Source: JAFHCF01 sp048497495
GTDB lineage: Bacteria; Pseudomonadota; Alphaproteobacteria; Rhizobiales; Ancalomicrobiaceae
Reading direction: 5' to 3'
NCBI GenBank assembly: GCA_048497495.1
Contig: JAFHCF010000159.1
Coordinates: forward strand, 1 to 64,000
DNA length: 64,000 bases
Made by a program: the position numbers and the translations under genes. Below, piece by piece: positions 1 to 7,557 of this stretch (positions are counted from its first letter, which is position 1; each line of letters begins with the position of its first letter). The notes under the pieces are model-generated. The model saw nothing but the letters and a program-made list of their open reading frames with translations, searched no databases and was not told where the DNA came from.

Positions 1-24
1 ATTTTCAAACTGAGACACTACGGA

Positions 25-303
25 TCATTCGGCCCCCTTCGCTTCCTTTGAACGCGCCTCGGTTTCTGCAATTCGGATAAGGTAGGCTAGAAAATACAAT
101 TCGGCTTCGTCGGCGCGTCGAGCAACGGCCGCGAGGATGCGGCCGATCTCTTGTGCAGTCTCCTTTTTTTCAATGCCTGACATCTGAACCGCAACTTTAT
201 GCATCAGGTAATCAAAGTCCGTCACGAAATATCGCCCAACAGATGCAGCGACAACGGCCATACCAGTGGCAATCAGTTCTTCGCCGGTGCCGATGAATTG
301 CAC
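25..303 (-). CDS. Hypothetical protein, 92 aa
   Basis: I do not recognise this family. The frame opens with GTG at 303 behind a weak purine stretch (AAGAG) and encodes a small, mostly helical soluble protein with a charged C-terminus rich in Lys, Glu and Ala. It overlaps the end of the upstream lipoprotein gene by 31 bases on the same strand, which suggests co-transcription. There is no signal peptide and no clear membrane segment. Composition is less GC-rich than the flagellar genes to the right, which fits an accessory region. It could be a phage- or island-borne gene; no function can be assigned. Confidence 0.5.
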   Translation of the reverse strand: MQFIGTGEELIATGMAVVAASVGRYFVTDFDYLMHKVAVQMSGIEKKETAQEIGRILAAVARRADEAELYFLAYLIRIAETEARSKEAKGAE

Positions 304-632
304 CTCTTGCTCTGAATCGCGGCCTCGATCGCGTTGACCTTGCCCTTGCTCACAGCAACCAAGCCCTCCTTGTCGCCACCGAATGTGCTCGACACCGGAA
401 CGCCGACTAGGAACACCCCAACGGCATCACCTGTTGCCGCACTGTTTTGCTGTTCCGAGAGGGACGCGAGCACGGTGTTCTCTCGGATGATTTCTTGGGC
501 GAGGTCGTGACAGTTCATGTTCTGATAGGCGGCCATCGGAATCGCCACCGGGACAATGGCGTCCGTCCTTTTCGCGCACGATGCCGACAACACGGCCAAC
601 CCGGTGACCACAATTAACTTGGCGATCTGCAT
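273..632 (-). CDS. Small predicted lipoprotein
   Basis: The 119-residue product starts with MQIAKLIVVTGLAVLSASC, a short basic n-region, hydrophobic core and a lipobox (LSASC), so it should be lipidated on Cys19 after export. The mature part has a second Cys near residue 42 (NCHDLAQEI) and a C-terminal one, which may form a disulfide. The ATG at 632 was chosen over an in-frame upstream start because GGGGAGGGG lies just before it and the signal peptide begins there. A glycine-rich stretch (GDAVGVFLVGVPVSS) resembles small lipoproteins seen in prophage and island contexts. The downstream 92-aa gene overlaps its 3' end. Specific role unknown. Confidence 0.65.
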   Translation of the reverse strand: MQIAKLIVVTGLAVLSASCAKRTDAIVPVAIPMAAYQNMNCHDLAQEIIRENTVLASLSEQQNSAATGDAVGVFLVGVPVSSTFGGDKEGLVAVSKGKVNAIEAAIQSKRCNSSAPAKN

Positions 633-1203
633 TGAACCCCTCCCCTGATAGAGGGCGATCCAACCACGCCCCCGAGGTTGCGTCGAGTCAGTAACTCGCC
701 CAGAAGGGTGCCAAAATCTCGACAACGCCCCAGATCACAGCGGACACCGATTTGGAATCAGTATCCGGATCGAGCGCAATTCGCCGCCTCCTAAAGCCGA
801 AACTGAGAGCACGGCCGCAGGGTAGGCATGAGCGATCAGGCGAAGTCGCGAGGCATAAGTGCCCCGTCCACCGGGCGCTCGTTTCCACTGCGGTTAACAC
901 CGCAGAGGCGGTTGCGCGCCGCAAAGCCGGCTGCTCGGATTAGTTACGAGGTAGGCATCCCCGACGCAAAAATGATGTCGGAGGTTTCACGCTGGTTTCA
1001 GGACCCAATACGCGCGCGAATTCGGTGGCCGGTCGCTAGTTGCGGTCCCTTCGCCGATTTCGCGGCATCCTCTTCGCTAACGACGTGCGAGGGCAACGAC
1101 AACGCTTTCCAACCTCGGAATCGTCCGCCTTCGTCCGTGCCGAGTTACCCCGGTCCATGTCGCGATGATGGGCAGGATGATGGGTTTTGAAAATGCTGTC
1201 AAC
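633..1203. other. Gene-poor stretch beside a tRNA 3' end
   Basis: No convincing gene is seen in these 570 bases. It contains a perfect inverted repeat (CTGCGGT / ACCGCAG around TAAC) at 888-905 and a doubled ATGATGGG motif at 1164-1185. It lies directly downstream of the 3' end of the minus-strand tRNA, a usual place for integrative elements to insert. Confidence 0.4.
1164..1185 (+). repeat. Doubled ATGATGGG motif, copy A
   Basis: Two ATGATGGG units separated by a few bases. A nearly identical 22-base stretch (20 of 22 positions) occurs at 50110-50131, just before the integrase start, so the motif may be an integrase arm-type site or a relic of a related element. Confidence 0.35.
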
Positions 1204-1227
1204 AAAAAACGGCGGAAAACCGCCGTT
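1204..1227 (-). terminator. Rho-independent terminator of the tRNA gene
   Basis: A perfect 8-bp stem (AACGGCGG / CCGCCGTT, 1208-1227) with a four-base loop is followed, in the minus direction, by a T run. It sits 14 bases beyond the tRNA 3' end. Confidence 0.8.
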
Positions 1228-1241
1228 AATGTGGTGTGATT

Positions 1242-1318
1242 TGGTGGCGGGGGGCGGGATCGAACCGCCGACCTGAGGGTTATGAATCCTCCGCTCTAAC
1301 CATCTGAGCTACCCAGCC
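1242..1318 (-). tRNA. tRNA-Met (anticodon CAT), two stem mismatches
   Basis: The minus strand reads as a 77-base cloverleaf with encoded CCA, D-stem GCTC/GAGC, T-stem GGCGG/CCGCC and loop TTCATAA, giving anticodon CAT. It looks most like an elongator methionine tRNA; an isoleucine tRNA with a modified C34 cannot be excluded. Two pairs are broken: T4 faces C69 in the acceptor stem and A31 faces C39 in the anticodon stem. Both odd bases can be blamed on the 3' half, which may point to replacement by an integrating element. A terminator follows directly. Confidence 0.85.
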
Positions 1319-1510
1319 GACCGGGGCGGTTTTTAGGGTCGCCCCGCCTCGCTGTCAAGCGATGGAAACGGCGCGGGCGCGATCGACCCACACGGGATCG
1401 CTCGCCGTCTCCACCTGACGACCGGATCGCGACGGCGCGGGTGCCCGCCCGGCCGGCGGGTCCGCCTCTCGCGAGACGGGCCGAACGAGCCCCGTTCCCG
1501 CCGCCTCCCA

Positions 1511-1574
1511 TCCCGGTCGACGGTGCCCGGCGAGCCCGGCCACCCCGGTCGACGGTGCCCGGCGAGCCCGGCCA
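1511..1574. repeat. Tandem duplication, 32-bp unit, two copies
   Basis: A GC-rich unit containing CGGTCGACGGTGCCCGGCGA is present twice with a period of 32 bases and one or two differences. It lies in the 313-base non-coding gap (1319-1631) between the tRNA and the methyltransferase; nothing else is seen in that gap. Confidence 0.7.
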
Positions 1575-1631
1575 TCCCGGCGCCGAGCCCGCCCGCCGAG
1601 CGCATCCGGCGTGGCCGCCGCGCGGGATCGC

Positions 1632-2372
1632 TCAGTCGACCTTGCGGCGGAGCCGCGCCACGGTGAAGATGCCGAAGAGGCCGAGGCGCTTGACCTCGAC
1701 GGTCTCGAAGCCGGGCCGGCCGAGGATGCGGGAGATCGGGAAGTCCGGCCGCCAGCCGAGCTTCTTGGTGAAGGGGGTGAAGGCGTCCTCGATCGCCCGC
1801 CGCCAGCCGCTGTCGGAGGCGAAGTGGGAGACGAAGATCGCCTCGCCGCCCGGCGCGGTGACGCGCTCGACCTCGGCCATCACCGCCTCCGGGTGCGGGA
1901 CGACGGTGATCGTGTACATCACCGCCACGGTCTCGAACGCGCCGTCGGCGAAGGCGAGGCGGGTGGCGTCCATCTCGTGGAGCGCCTCGACGGTGGCGAT
2001 CCGGCCGTCCTCGACGCGTCTCCGCGCCACCGCCAGCATGTCGGGCGACAGGTCGATGCCGGTGACCTTGAGATGATCGCGATAGCGCGGCAGGGTCAGG
2101 CCGGTGCCGACCCCGACCTCGAGCAGGCTGCCCTTGCGTTGGTTGATGATCTCCACCGCCGCCTTGCGGCCGGCGTCGAAGACCCGGCCGAAGACCCAGT
2201 CGTAGATCGGCGCCCAGCGCGAATAGGCGGCGAGAACCGCCTTCTCGTCGAGCAGCGGCGCCTCGTAGACGGTGTGGTCCGCCACCTCGTCCTGATCGTC
2301 GATCGAGGCCACGGCCGCGCCGCGCCTCTGCCCCTCGGAACTTCTGCCGATCATCCCTGCCGAAACCTTCAT
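1632..2372 (-). CDS. Class I SAM methyltransferase, PmtA-like
   Basis: A 246-aa Rossmann-fold methyltransferase. The SAM-binding motif I (LEVGVGTGLTLP) lies near residue 80, followed by an acidic motif II (GIDLSPDML) and the DATRLAFADG segment. The sequence around motif I (YDWVFGRVFDAGRKAAVEII) resembles the Rhodobacter-type phosphatidylethanolamine N-methyltransferases, which make phosphatidylcholine at the inner membrane. That substrate is inferred from family likeness only. The ATG at 2372 overlaps the mnmA stop codon as ATGA, so the two genes are translationally coupled; this overlap decided the start over longer frames. Confidence 0.75.
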   Translation of the reverse strand: MKVSAGMIGRSSEGQRRGAAVASIDDQDEVADHTVYEAPLLDEKAVLAAYSRWAPIYDWVFGRVFDAGRKAAVEIINQRKGSLLEVGVGTGLTLPRYRDHLKVTGIDLSPDMLAVARRRVEDGRIATVEALHEMDATRLAFADGAFETVAVMYTITVVPHPEAVMAEVERVTAPGGEAIFVSHFASDSGWRRAIEDAFTPFTKKLGWRPDFPISRILGRPGFETVEVKRLGLFGIFTVARLRRKVD

Positions 2373-3580
2373 TCTGCGGCCGCGACCGCCGATCCTCGAC
2401 CGTCTTCCGCCCCGGCGCCGTCGTGTCCCGCGCCGTCCTGGCCCGCGCCGCGCCACACTCGCGCGATGGTGCCGCCGCCCAGCACCCGCGAGGCGCCCTC
2501 GCCGGCGTCGTAGAACACCGCTGCCTGACCCGGCGCGATGCCGTGCTCGCCCTCCACCAGCTCGACCATGACGCCATCGACGTCGCGGAAGAGCAGGGCC
2601 GGCTGCGGCGACCGGGTCGAGCGCACCTTGGCCCAGATCTCCAGACCGTCCGGCCCGATCTCCTCGAGCGGTCCGTCGCCGAGCCAGTTGACCTCACGCA
2701 GATGAAGCCTGCGTGTCATCAGCGCCTCGCGCGGACCGACGACGACCCGGCGCCGATCGGCGTCGAGGTGGACGACGTAGAGCGGCTCGCCGACCGACAC
2801 GCCGATGCCGCGACGCTGGCCGACGGTGAAGCGGATGATGCCCTCGTGAGTGCCCAGCACCCGGCCGTCGAGATGGACGATCTCGCCGGGCTCGACCGCG
2901 TCCGGCTTCAGCCGCTCGATCACGTCGGCGTAGCGGCCCTGCGGCACGAAGCAGATGTCCTGGCTGTCGTGCTTGTCGGCGACCGGCAGGCCCAGCGAGC
3001 GGGCGATCTCGCGCGTCTCGCTCTTCGGCAGGTGGCCGAGCGGGAAGCGCAGGAAGTCGAGCTGGTCCTGGGTGGTGGCGAAGAGGAAGTAGCTCTGGTC
3101 GCGATCGAGGTCGGCGGGGCGGAACAGGCCGCGATGGCCCGAGGCGAGCGGCCGGTTCTCGACGTAGTGGCCGGTCGCCAGCGCCTGCGCGCCGAGCGAA
3201 CGCGCCGTGTCGAGCAGATCGTGGAACTTGACCGTCTGATTGCACGAGACGCAGGGGACCGGGGTCTCGCCGGCGAGATAGCTCTCGGCGAAACGGTCGA
3301 TCACCTCGCGGCGGAAGCGGTCCTCGTAATCGAGGACGTAATGGGGAATGCCGATGGCCTCGGCCACCCGGCGCGCGTCGAGGATGTCCTGGCCGGCGCA
3401 GCACGCCCCCTTGCGGTGGGTCGCCTCGCCGTGGTCGTAGAGCTGCAGGGTCACGCCGACGACGTCGTAGCCCTCGCGCTTCAGAAGCGCGGCGACGACC
3501 GAGGAATCCACACCGCCGGACATCGCGACGACGACACGAGTGTCCTCGGGGCGACCAGGCAGGTCGAGGGAATTCGTCAT
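2369..3580 (-). CDS. mnmA: tRNA-specific 2-thiouridylase MnmA
   Basis: This 403-aa enzyme adds sulfur to uridine-34 of Lys, Glu and Gln tRNAs in the cytoplasm, using ATP and a persulfide. The PP-loop SGGVDSS (residues 21-27) binds ATP. The catalytic cysteine lies in PVPCVSCNQTVKF (Cys113) and its partner in HDSQDICFVPQG; ATGHY is also present. Length fits the family. The ATG at 3580 was chosen because GGAG lies 7 bases upstream and the N-terminus then matches MnmA; longer frames add low-complexity residues. It heads a two-gene unit with the methyltransferase. Confidence 0.95.
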   Translation of the reverse strand: MTNSLDLPGRPEDTRVVVAMSGGVDSSVVAALLKREGYDVVGVTLQLYDHGEATHRKGACCAGQDILDARRVAEAIGIPHYVLDYEDRFRREVIDRFAESYLAGETPVPCVSCNQTVKFHDLLDTARSLGAQALATGHYVENRPLASGHRGLFRPADLDRDQSYFLFATTQDQLDFLRFPLGHLPKSETREIARSLGLPVADKHDSQDICFVPQGRYADVIERLKPDAVEPGEIVHLDGRVLGTHEGIIRFTVGQRRGIGVSVGEPLYVVHLDADRRRVVVGPREALMTRRLHLREVNWLGDGPLEEIGPDGLEIWAKVRSTRSPQPALLFRDVDGVMVELVEGEHGIAPGQAAVFYDAGEGASRVLGGGTIARVWRGAGQDGAGHDGAGAEDGRGSAVAAAE

Positions 3581-4022
3581 CTGCTCCAGAAACCTCGGCG
3601 ACGATCGATGGGCGAACGGATGCGGCTTCAAGTAGGGCGGCGACGCGGATGCGGCAATCGGCATGCGGCGAGAAGACAGGCGAAGGCCGTTCACGGCACG
3701 GGCCGCTCGGATCCCGGATCCCTCGGCCTTGCGCGCGCCGCCTTTGGACCACAGCCTTTCGACCACCGTCCGTCGCCGGCTTCCGCCGTGCCGCCGCGAC
3801 GGCAATTCGGGCCGTCGACGGTGGCCTCCAGACTATAGCCGACCCTTCGGCGCGGCGGAACCCGCGATCGGCAGCTCTTGCCCGCCTCGGCAGACCCTGC
3901 CGGGTGCCGCGGCTCCACGCCGGCGCCCGTCCCCCGGATCCCGCCGGAGCCGACCCGGCGTCGCGGCGCGATCCGGGGGTTTCCCCGGTTCGAAGGCGGT
4001 TCGACGCCGGCGGCGGCCCTCC
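3581..4022. other. Divergent intergenic region mnmA/fliK
   Basis: No gene is seen. The region is GC-rich and carries the mnmA ribosome site at its left end and the sigma-54-type promoter of fliK at its right end (4023-4038). Confidence 0.5.
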
Positions 4023-4038
4023 TGGCCTCGGTCTTGCA
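4023..4038 (+). promoter_or_regulatory. Sigma-54 (-24/-12) promoter of fliK-flgD
   Basis: TGGCCTCGGTCTTGCA matches the RpoN consensus (TGGC at -24, TTGCA at -12) with exact spacing between GG and GC. Transcription would start near 4050, about 35 bases before the fliK start. A sigma-54 activator of the FlbD family is encoded in the same cluster. Confidence 0.65.
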
Positions 4039-4084
4039 ATCTCGTCGGCAGAGGAGCCGCCCATCCGGGTTCGGGAGGAAGAGT

Positions 4085-5926
4085 TTGCCCAGCGTCGACA
4101 CCATCGCCACGGCCTCGGCCGGTCTCGTGCCCGGCACGTCCGGCGCCTCCGCCACGCCGGCCGGCGGCCTCTTCGCCCAACTGATGAACGCCGCGGCCGA
4201 CGGCCTCGGCGGCCTCGTCGGCACCCCGCGACAGCCGAACCCCACCAGCGCCACGGCCCCCACCGCCGTCGCCACGGCCGCCGCGAACGCCGCCTCGGCG
4301 ACCCCGTCCACCCCCACCCGCAAGAAGACCTCCGACGAGGAGGCGACCGCTTCCGCCTCTACAGCCTCCACCCTCCCCACAGTCGCCGGCGATCTCGCCG
4401 GAGCCTTCGCGACCCTCGCCCAGACCATCGTCCAGACGCCGGCCGCCGGCGGCGAACTCGCCTCTCCCGCCTCGCTCGGCGCGGCCGGTGACACACGGTC
4501 CCACACCGCCGATGCGAGCGCCGGGATCGGCTCCGACTCCGACGCCGCCAAACCCGCCGGATCGACCCCGTCGCCGACGTCGACCACCATCGCTTCCACG
4601 GCCTCCGCCTCCGCCGACACCGCCGCCGCCGCCGCTTCGGCGGGCACGACGTCGGCCTCGACCGCCGCCGCCCCAGCGGCCGGCACACCCACGCCCACGC
4701 TCACGCCGTCGATCACCCCCACGATCACGGCCGACACCACCGCGCGCCAATCCACACCGCCCAACCCGGCAACCACCCTGCCGCCGGCCTTCCTCGCCGC
4801 GATCGCCCGCGCCGACGCCGGCGTCGCCACGCCCGATGCCCTGCGCCGCCTCTCCGGCACCGTCGTGGCGCCCGCCGCGACCACGACCGCCGGCGAGGGT
4901 TCGACGGAAGGGTCCACCGGCACGACCGCCTCCACCATCACGACGGCGCCGATCACGACAGTCTCGCCGCCGACCGATCCGATTCCCATGTCCAAGACCG
5001 TCGACGGCCCCGGCAGCCCCGCGCCGTCGCCGGTGCCCCCGAAGGCCGACGCGCCGCTCGACGGCGCCGAGCCCAACCTCCGGACCGGCGACGCGTCCCA
5101 GGGCACGACGAGCACCAAGACCGCCGCGACCACCGCCGGCTCCGCCGAACCGCTGCTCTACGCCAAGCCCGAGGGTCATCGCGGTTCCGCCTCCCGGCCC
5201 GCTGCCGCGACGCCCGCCGGCGCGGACCAGACCAGCCGGGTCGCGGCCGCCGGAGGCCCGGGCGCCACCGCCGACGCGTCCCCCGCCGCGCCGAGCGACG
5301 CCGCCGCCCCGCCCGCCGCCGCGCGGACGCCCGGTGGTCGCGAAACCGTCGCCGACACCAAGACCGATGCCGCCACGACCGCCACCGCCGATCTCGGCGG
5401 CGCGCCGAAAGGCGACGCCACCGTCCGCCTGCCCGAGACGGGCGTGGCCCGTGTCGAGACCGCCGCGGGCGCCGCCGCGACCGACGCCGCCCGCGCCGTG
5501 CCGCTCGCCGCCGTCGCCCAGACCATCGCCACCCGCGCCCACACCGGACACAGCCGCTTCGACATCCGCCTCGATCCGGCCGAACTCGGCGGCGTCGACG
5601 TCCGTGTCGAGATCCGTTCCAACGGCGAGGTCCGCGCCCATCTGGTGGTCGAGCGCACCGAGACGCTCGATCTGATGTTGCGTGATCAGAAGAATCTCGA
5701 GCGTTCGCTCACCGACGCGGGTCTCGACGTCGGTTCCTCCGGACTGCAGTTCTCGCTGAAGGAACAGACGACCGGTCAGGGCGGCCAGGGTTGGCGCACC
5801 TACGACGAGGCCGCGACCCGGCGCGATCCCGTCGTCGATCCGGAGGCCGAGGCCGCGGCCGCGGCCCAGACCGCCGCCCTCGCCTATCGGCCGTCGCGCG
5901 GCGGCGGCGTCGACCTCAGGGTCTGA
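4085..5926 (+). CDS. fliK: Flagellar hook-length control protein FliK
   Basis: A 613-aa protein with a long, disordered Ala/Thr/Pro-rich region (about residues 1-480) and a conserved C-terminal FliK domain. The signature IRLDPAELGGVDVRVEI is followed by a segment like VRAHLVVERTETLDLM. FliK is exported, measures hook length and makes the export gate switch substrate. The start is a TTG at 4085 preceded at good distance by GGAGGAAG; no other start in frame has such a site. A sigma-54-type promoter lies just upstream and flgD follows after 70 bases. The repetitive N-terminus is weakly conserved in the family, so identification rests on the C-terminus and context. Confidence 0.85.
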   Translation: MPSVDTIATASAGLVPGTSGASATPAGGLFAQLMNAAADGLGGLVGTPRQPNPTSATAPTAVATAAANAASATPSTPTRKKTSDEEATASASTASTLPTVAGDLAGAFATLAQTIVQTPAAGGELASPASLGAAGDTRSHTADASAGIGSDSDAAKPAGSTPSPTSTTIASTASASADTAAAAASAGTTSASTAAAPAAGTPTPTLTPSITPTITADTTARQSTPPNPATTLPPAFLAAIARADAGVATPDALRRLSGTVVAPAATTTAGEGSTEGSTGTTASTITTAPITTVSPPTDPIPMSKTVDGPGSPAPSPVPPKADAPLDGAEPNLRTGDASQGTTSTKTAATTAGSAEPLLYAKPEGHRGSASRPAAATPAGADQTSRVAAAGGPGATADASPAAPSDAAAPPAAARTPGGRETVADTKTDAATTATADLGGAPKGDATVRLPETGVARVETAAGAAATDAARAVPLAAVAQTIATRAHTGHSRFDIRLDPAELGGVDVRVEIRSNGEVRAHLVVERTETLDLMLRDQKNLERSLTDAGLDVGSSGLQFSLKEQTTGQGGQGWRTYDEAATRRDPVVDPEAEAAAAAQTAALAYRPSRGGGVDLRV

Positions 5927-5996
5927 ACGAATGACGCGCCGGCGTTCGCGCCGGTGTCCCGAATCTGTGGTGCGTCGTAAGACGAGGAGCCCGATC

Positions 5997-6656
5997 ATGG
6001 CGATCAGCGGCGTATCGAACCAGAGCAGCTCGGCCTCGTCGGCCAGCGACATGTCGGCGCTCTCCGGTAACTATGAGATGTTTCTGCAACTCCTGGTCAC
6101 CCAGATGCAGAACCAGAGCCCGCTCGACCCGATGGACAGCTCCAAATTCACCGAGCAGCTGGTGCAGTATTCCTCGGTCGAGCAGCAGATCAAGGCCAAC
6201 CAGAGCCTCACCGACCTGAAGACCATGTTCGCCATCCAGAGCGCCATGTCCTTCGTCGGTTACGTCGGCAAGACGGTGACCGTCGACAGCTCGACCACTC
6301 AGTTGAAGGACGGTGTCGCCACCTGGAACTTCAACGGATCGGCGGCCAGCGAAGAGGCCAAGATCGAAATCATGGATGCCTACGGCAACGTCGTCTACAC
6401 CACGACCAAGAAACTCGCCGCCGGCGACGGCAAGTTCGAGTGGAAGGGCGAGACCGACGCCGGCGGCACCGCCCCGGCCGGCGACTACACCATAGCCATC
6501 TCCGGCAAGGACGCCTCCGGCAAGGCGGTCAAATACAAGTCGGAGACCACCGGCGTCGTCGACTCTCTCGACTTCTCCGGCTCGGTGCCGATGTTGTCGA
6601 TCGGCGGCCAGCTGATCAGCGCCTATCTGGTGAAATCGGTGAAGGCGTCCACCTGA
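5997..6656 (+). CDS. flgD: Flagellar hook assembly scaffold FlgD
   Basis: A 219-aa protein that caps the growing hook and promotes FlgE polymerisation outside the cell. The N-terminal FlgD signature (YEMFLQLLVTQMQNQSPLDP, then FTEQLVQYSSVEQQ) is clear, followed by a FlgD Ig-like/tudor region containing AAGDGKFEWKGETDAGG. The ATG at 5997 has AGGAG about 8 bases upstream, and the family N-terminus agrees. It is co-transcribed with fliK, and a terminator follows at 6688-6724. Normal length, no anomalies. Confidence 0.95.
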   Translation: MAISGVSNQSSSASSASDMSALSGNYEMFLQLLVTQMQNQSPLDPMDSSKFTEQLVQYSSVEQQIKANQSLTDLKTMFAIQSAMSFVGYVGKTVTVDSSTTQLKDGVATWNFNGSAASEEAKIEIMDAYGNVVYTTTKKLAAGDGKFEWKGETDAGGTAPAGDYTIAISGKDASGKAVKYKSETTGVVDSLDFSGSVPMLSIGGQLISAYLVKSVKAST

Positions 6657-6687
6657 AATCGCGCCACAGCGCCGGGCCGAGGCCTCC

Positions 6688-6724
6688 AACCGCCGGATCG
6701 GGTGACACCGATTCCGGCGGTTTT
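6688..6724 (+). terminator. Terminator after flgD
   Basis: The stem CCGCCGGATCGG / CCGATTCCGGCGG (6690-6720, one bulged base, six-base loop) is followed by TTTT. It ends the fliK-flgD unit. Confidence 0.8.
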
Positions 6725-6855
6725 CCGCGCGCTCATCGCGGTTCGAACGGCTTCGGCACGAAAAGAATCAACTGGACGACGGCGTTTAGCCATATTTTAA
6801 GGCGGCGCCCGTAATCTCATTTTCGATGTGATCGCATCGAATGTGTGAGAGTACG

Positions 6856-7131
6856 ATGACCGATCAGTTTAGACAGCGTGTGAAATACGTCATCGGCCCG
6901 GACGGAAGTCCACTGACGATCGCCGACCTGCCACCGCAGGGCACGAAGCGTTGGGTCATCCGCCGCAAGGCGGAAGTTGTCGCAGCCGTTCGCGGGGGGC
7001 TCTTGTCTCTCGAGGAAGCCTGCAACCGATATACTTTGACCGTCGAAGAATTCCTGGCCTGGCAGCATTCCATCGACCGCCACGGTCTCGCCGGTCTCAG
7101 GACGACGCGCATCCAGCAGTACCGTCAATAG
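6856..7131 (+). CDS. sciP: CtrA inhibitor SciP (DUF1153)
   Basis: A 91-aa helix-turn-helix protein. The block VKYVIGPDGSPLTIADLPP, then TKRWVIRRKAEVVAAVRGG and LSLEEACNRYTLTVEEFLAW is the hallmark of SciP/DUF1153. In Caulobacter, SciP represses CtrA-activated promoters by blocking RNA polymerase recruitment; here CtrA boxes precede fliF, flhA and fliI in the same region, so the same role is expected. The ATG at 6856 was preferred to one at 6841 because SciP proteins begin MT-Q. It has its own terminator (7158-7190) and stands alone between two flagellar units. Confidence 0.92.
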   Translation: MTDQFRQRVKYVIGPDGSPLTIADLPPQGTKRWVIRRKAEVVAAVRGGLLSLEEACNRYTLTVEEFLAWQHSIDRHGLAGLRTTRIQQYRQ

Positions 7132-7157
7132 GCGGCTCGAAGCAGAGATGTCTTTCG

Positions 7158-7190
7158 AAAAACGGGTCGACCTCGCGGTCGGCCCGTTTT
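7158..7190 (+). terminator. Terminator after sciP
   Basis: An 11-bp stem (ACGGGTCGACC / GGTCGGCCCGT, one G-U pair) with a TCGC loop is followed by TTTT; the A run on the left side could make it work in both directions. Confidence 0.8.
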
Positions 7191-7347
7191 CGTCGCGAGC
7201 ACCGACCCTGACGGGTCCGACGGGCGCCCCGGCAACGCCCGGTTACCGGCACTCGGCAATTTTCGCCGGGTCCGCGACCCTTCATTCATCGATTTTCAGA
7301 CTTTTTCCCGCCTCGAGTGACGATGCGTGCCATCTCGGCACCCGGCA

Positions 7348-7385
7348 TTAACCTCTCGTTTACCATGGACTGGGAAATTCTTGCC
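7348..7385 (+). promoter_or_regulatory. CtrA-dependent promoter of the fliF operon
   Basis: A near-consensus CtrA box (TTAA-N7-TTTACC, 7348-7364) is followed 13 bases from the second half-site by GGGAAATTCTTGCC (7372-7385). The same two-part arrangement precedes lysE and flhA. Confidence 0.75.
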
Positions 7386-7557
7386 GAGCGGTTCGCCGAG
7401 AGGATTCTCCCGTCCCCACCGGGAACTCCCGTCGCCCGCTCCGATGTCGCCCTTCGACCGGATCCCCTCTCCCCGCGAGGTCCCGATCGAATCCCGAACC
7501 GAAGGGCCGAGCTCCACCCCGGGCTCGCCCCCTCACCGAACCGAGGAATCGGCCGCA

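Noticed and set aside
3833..6052. Long Gly/Arg-rich frame antisense to fliK
   Set aside because: Composition is the mirror of the Ala/Pro/Thr-rich fliK; no family features.
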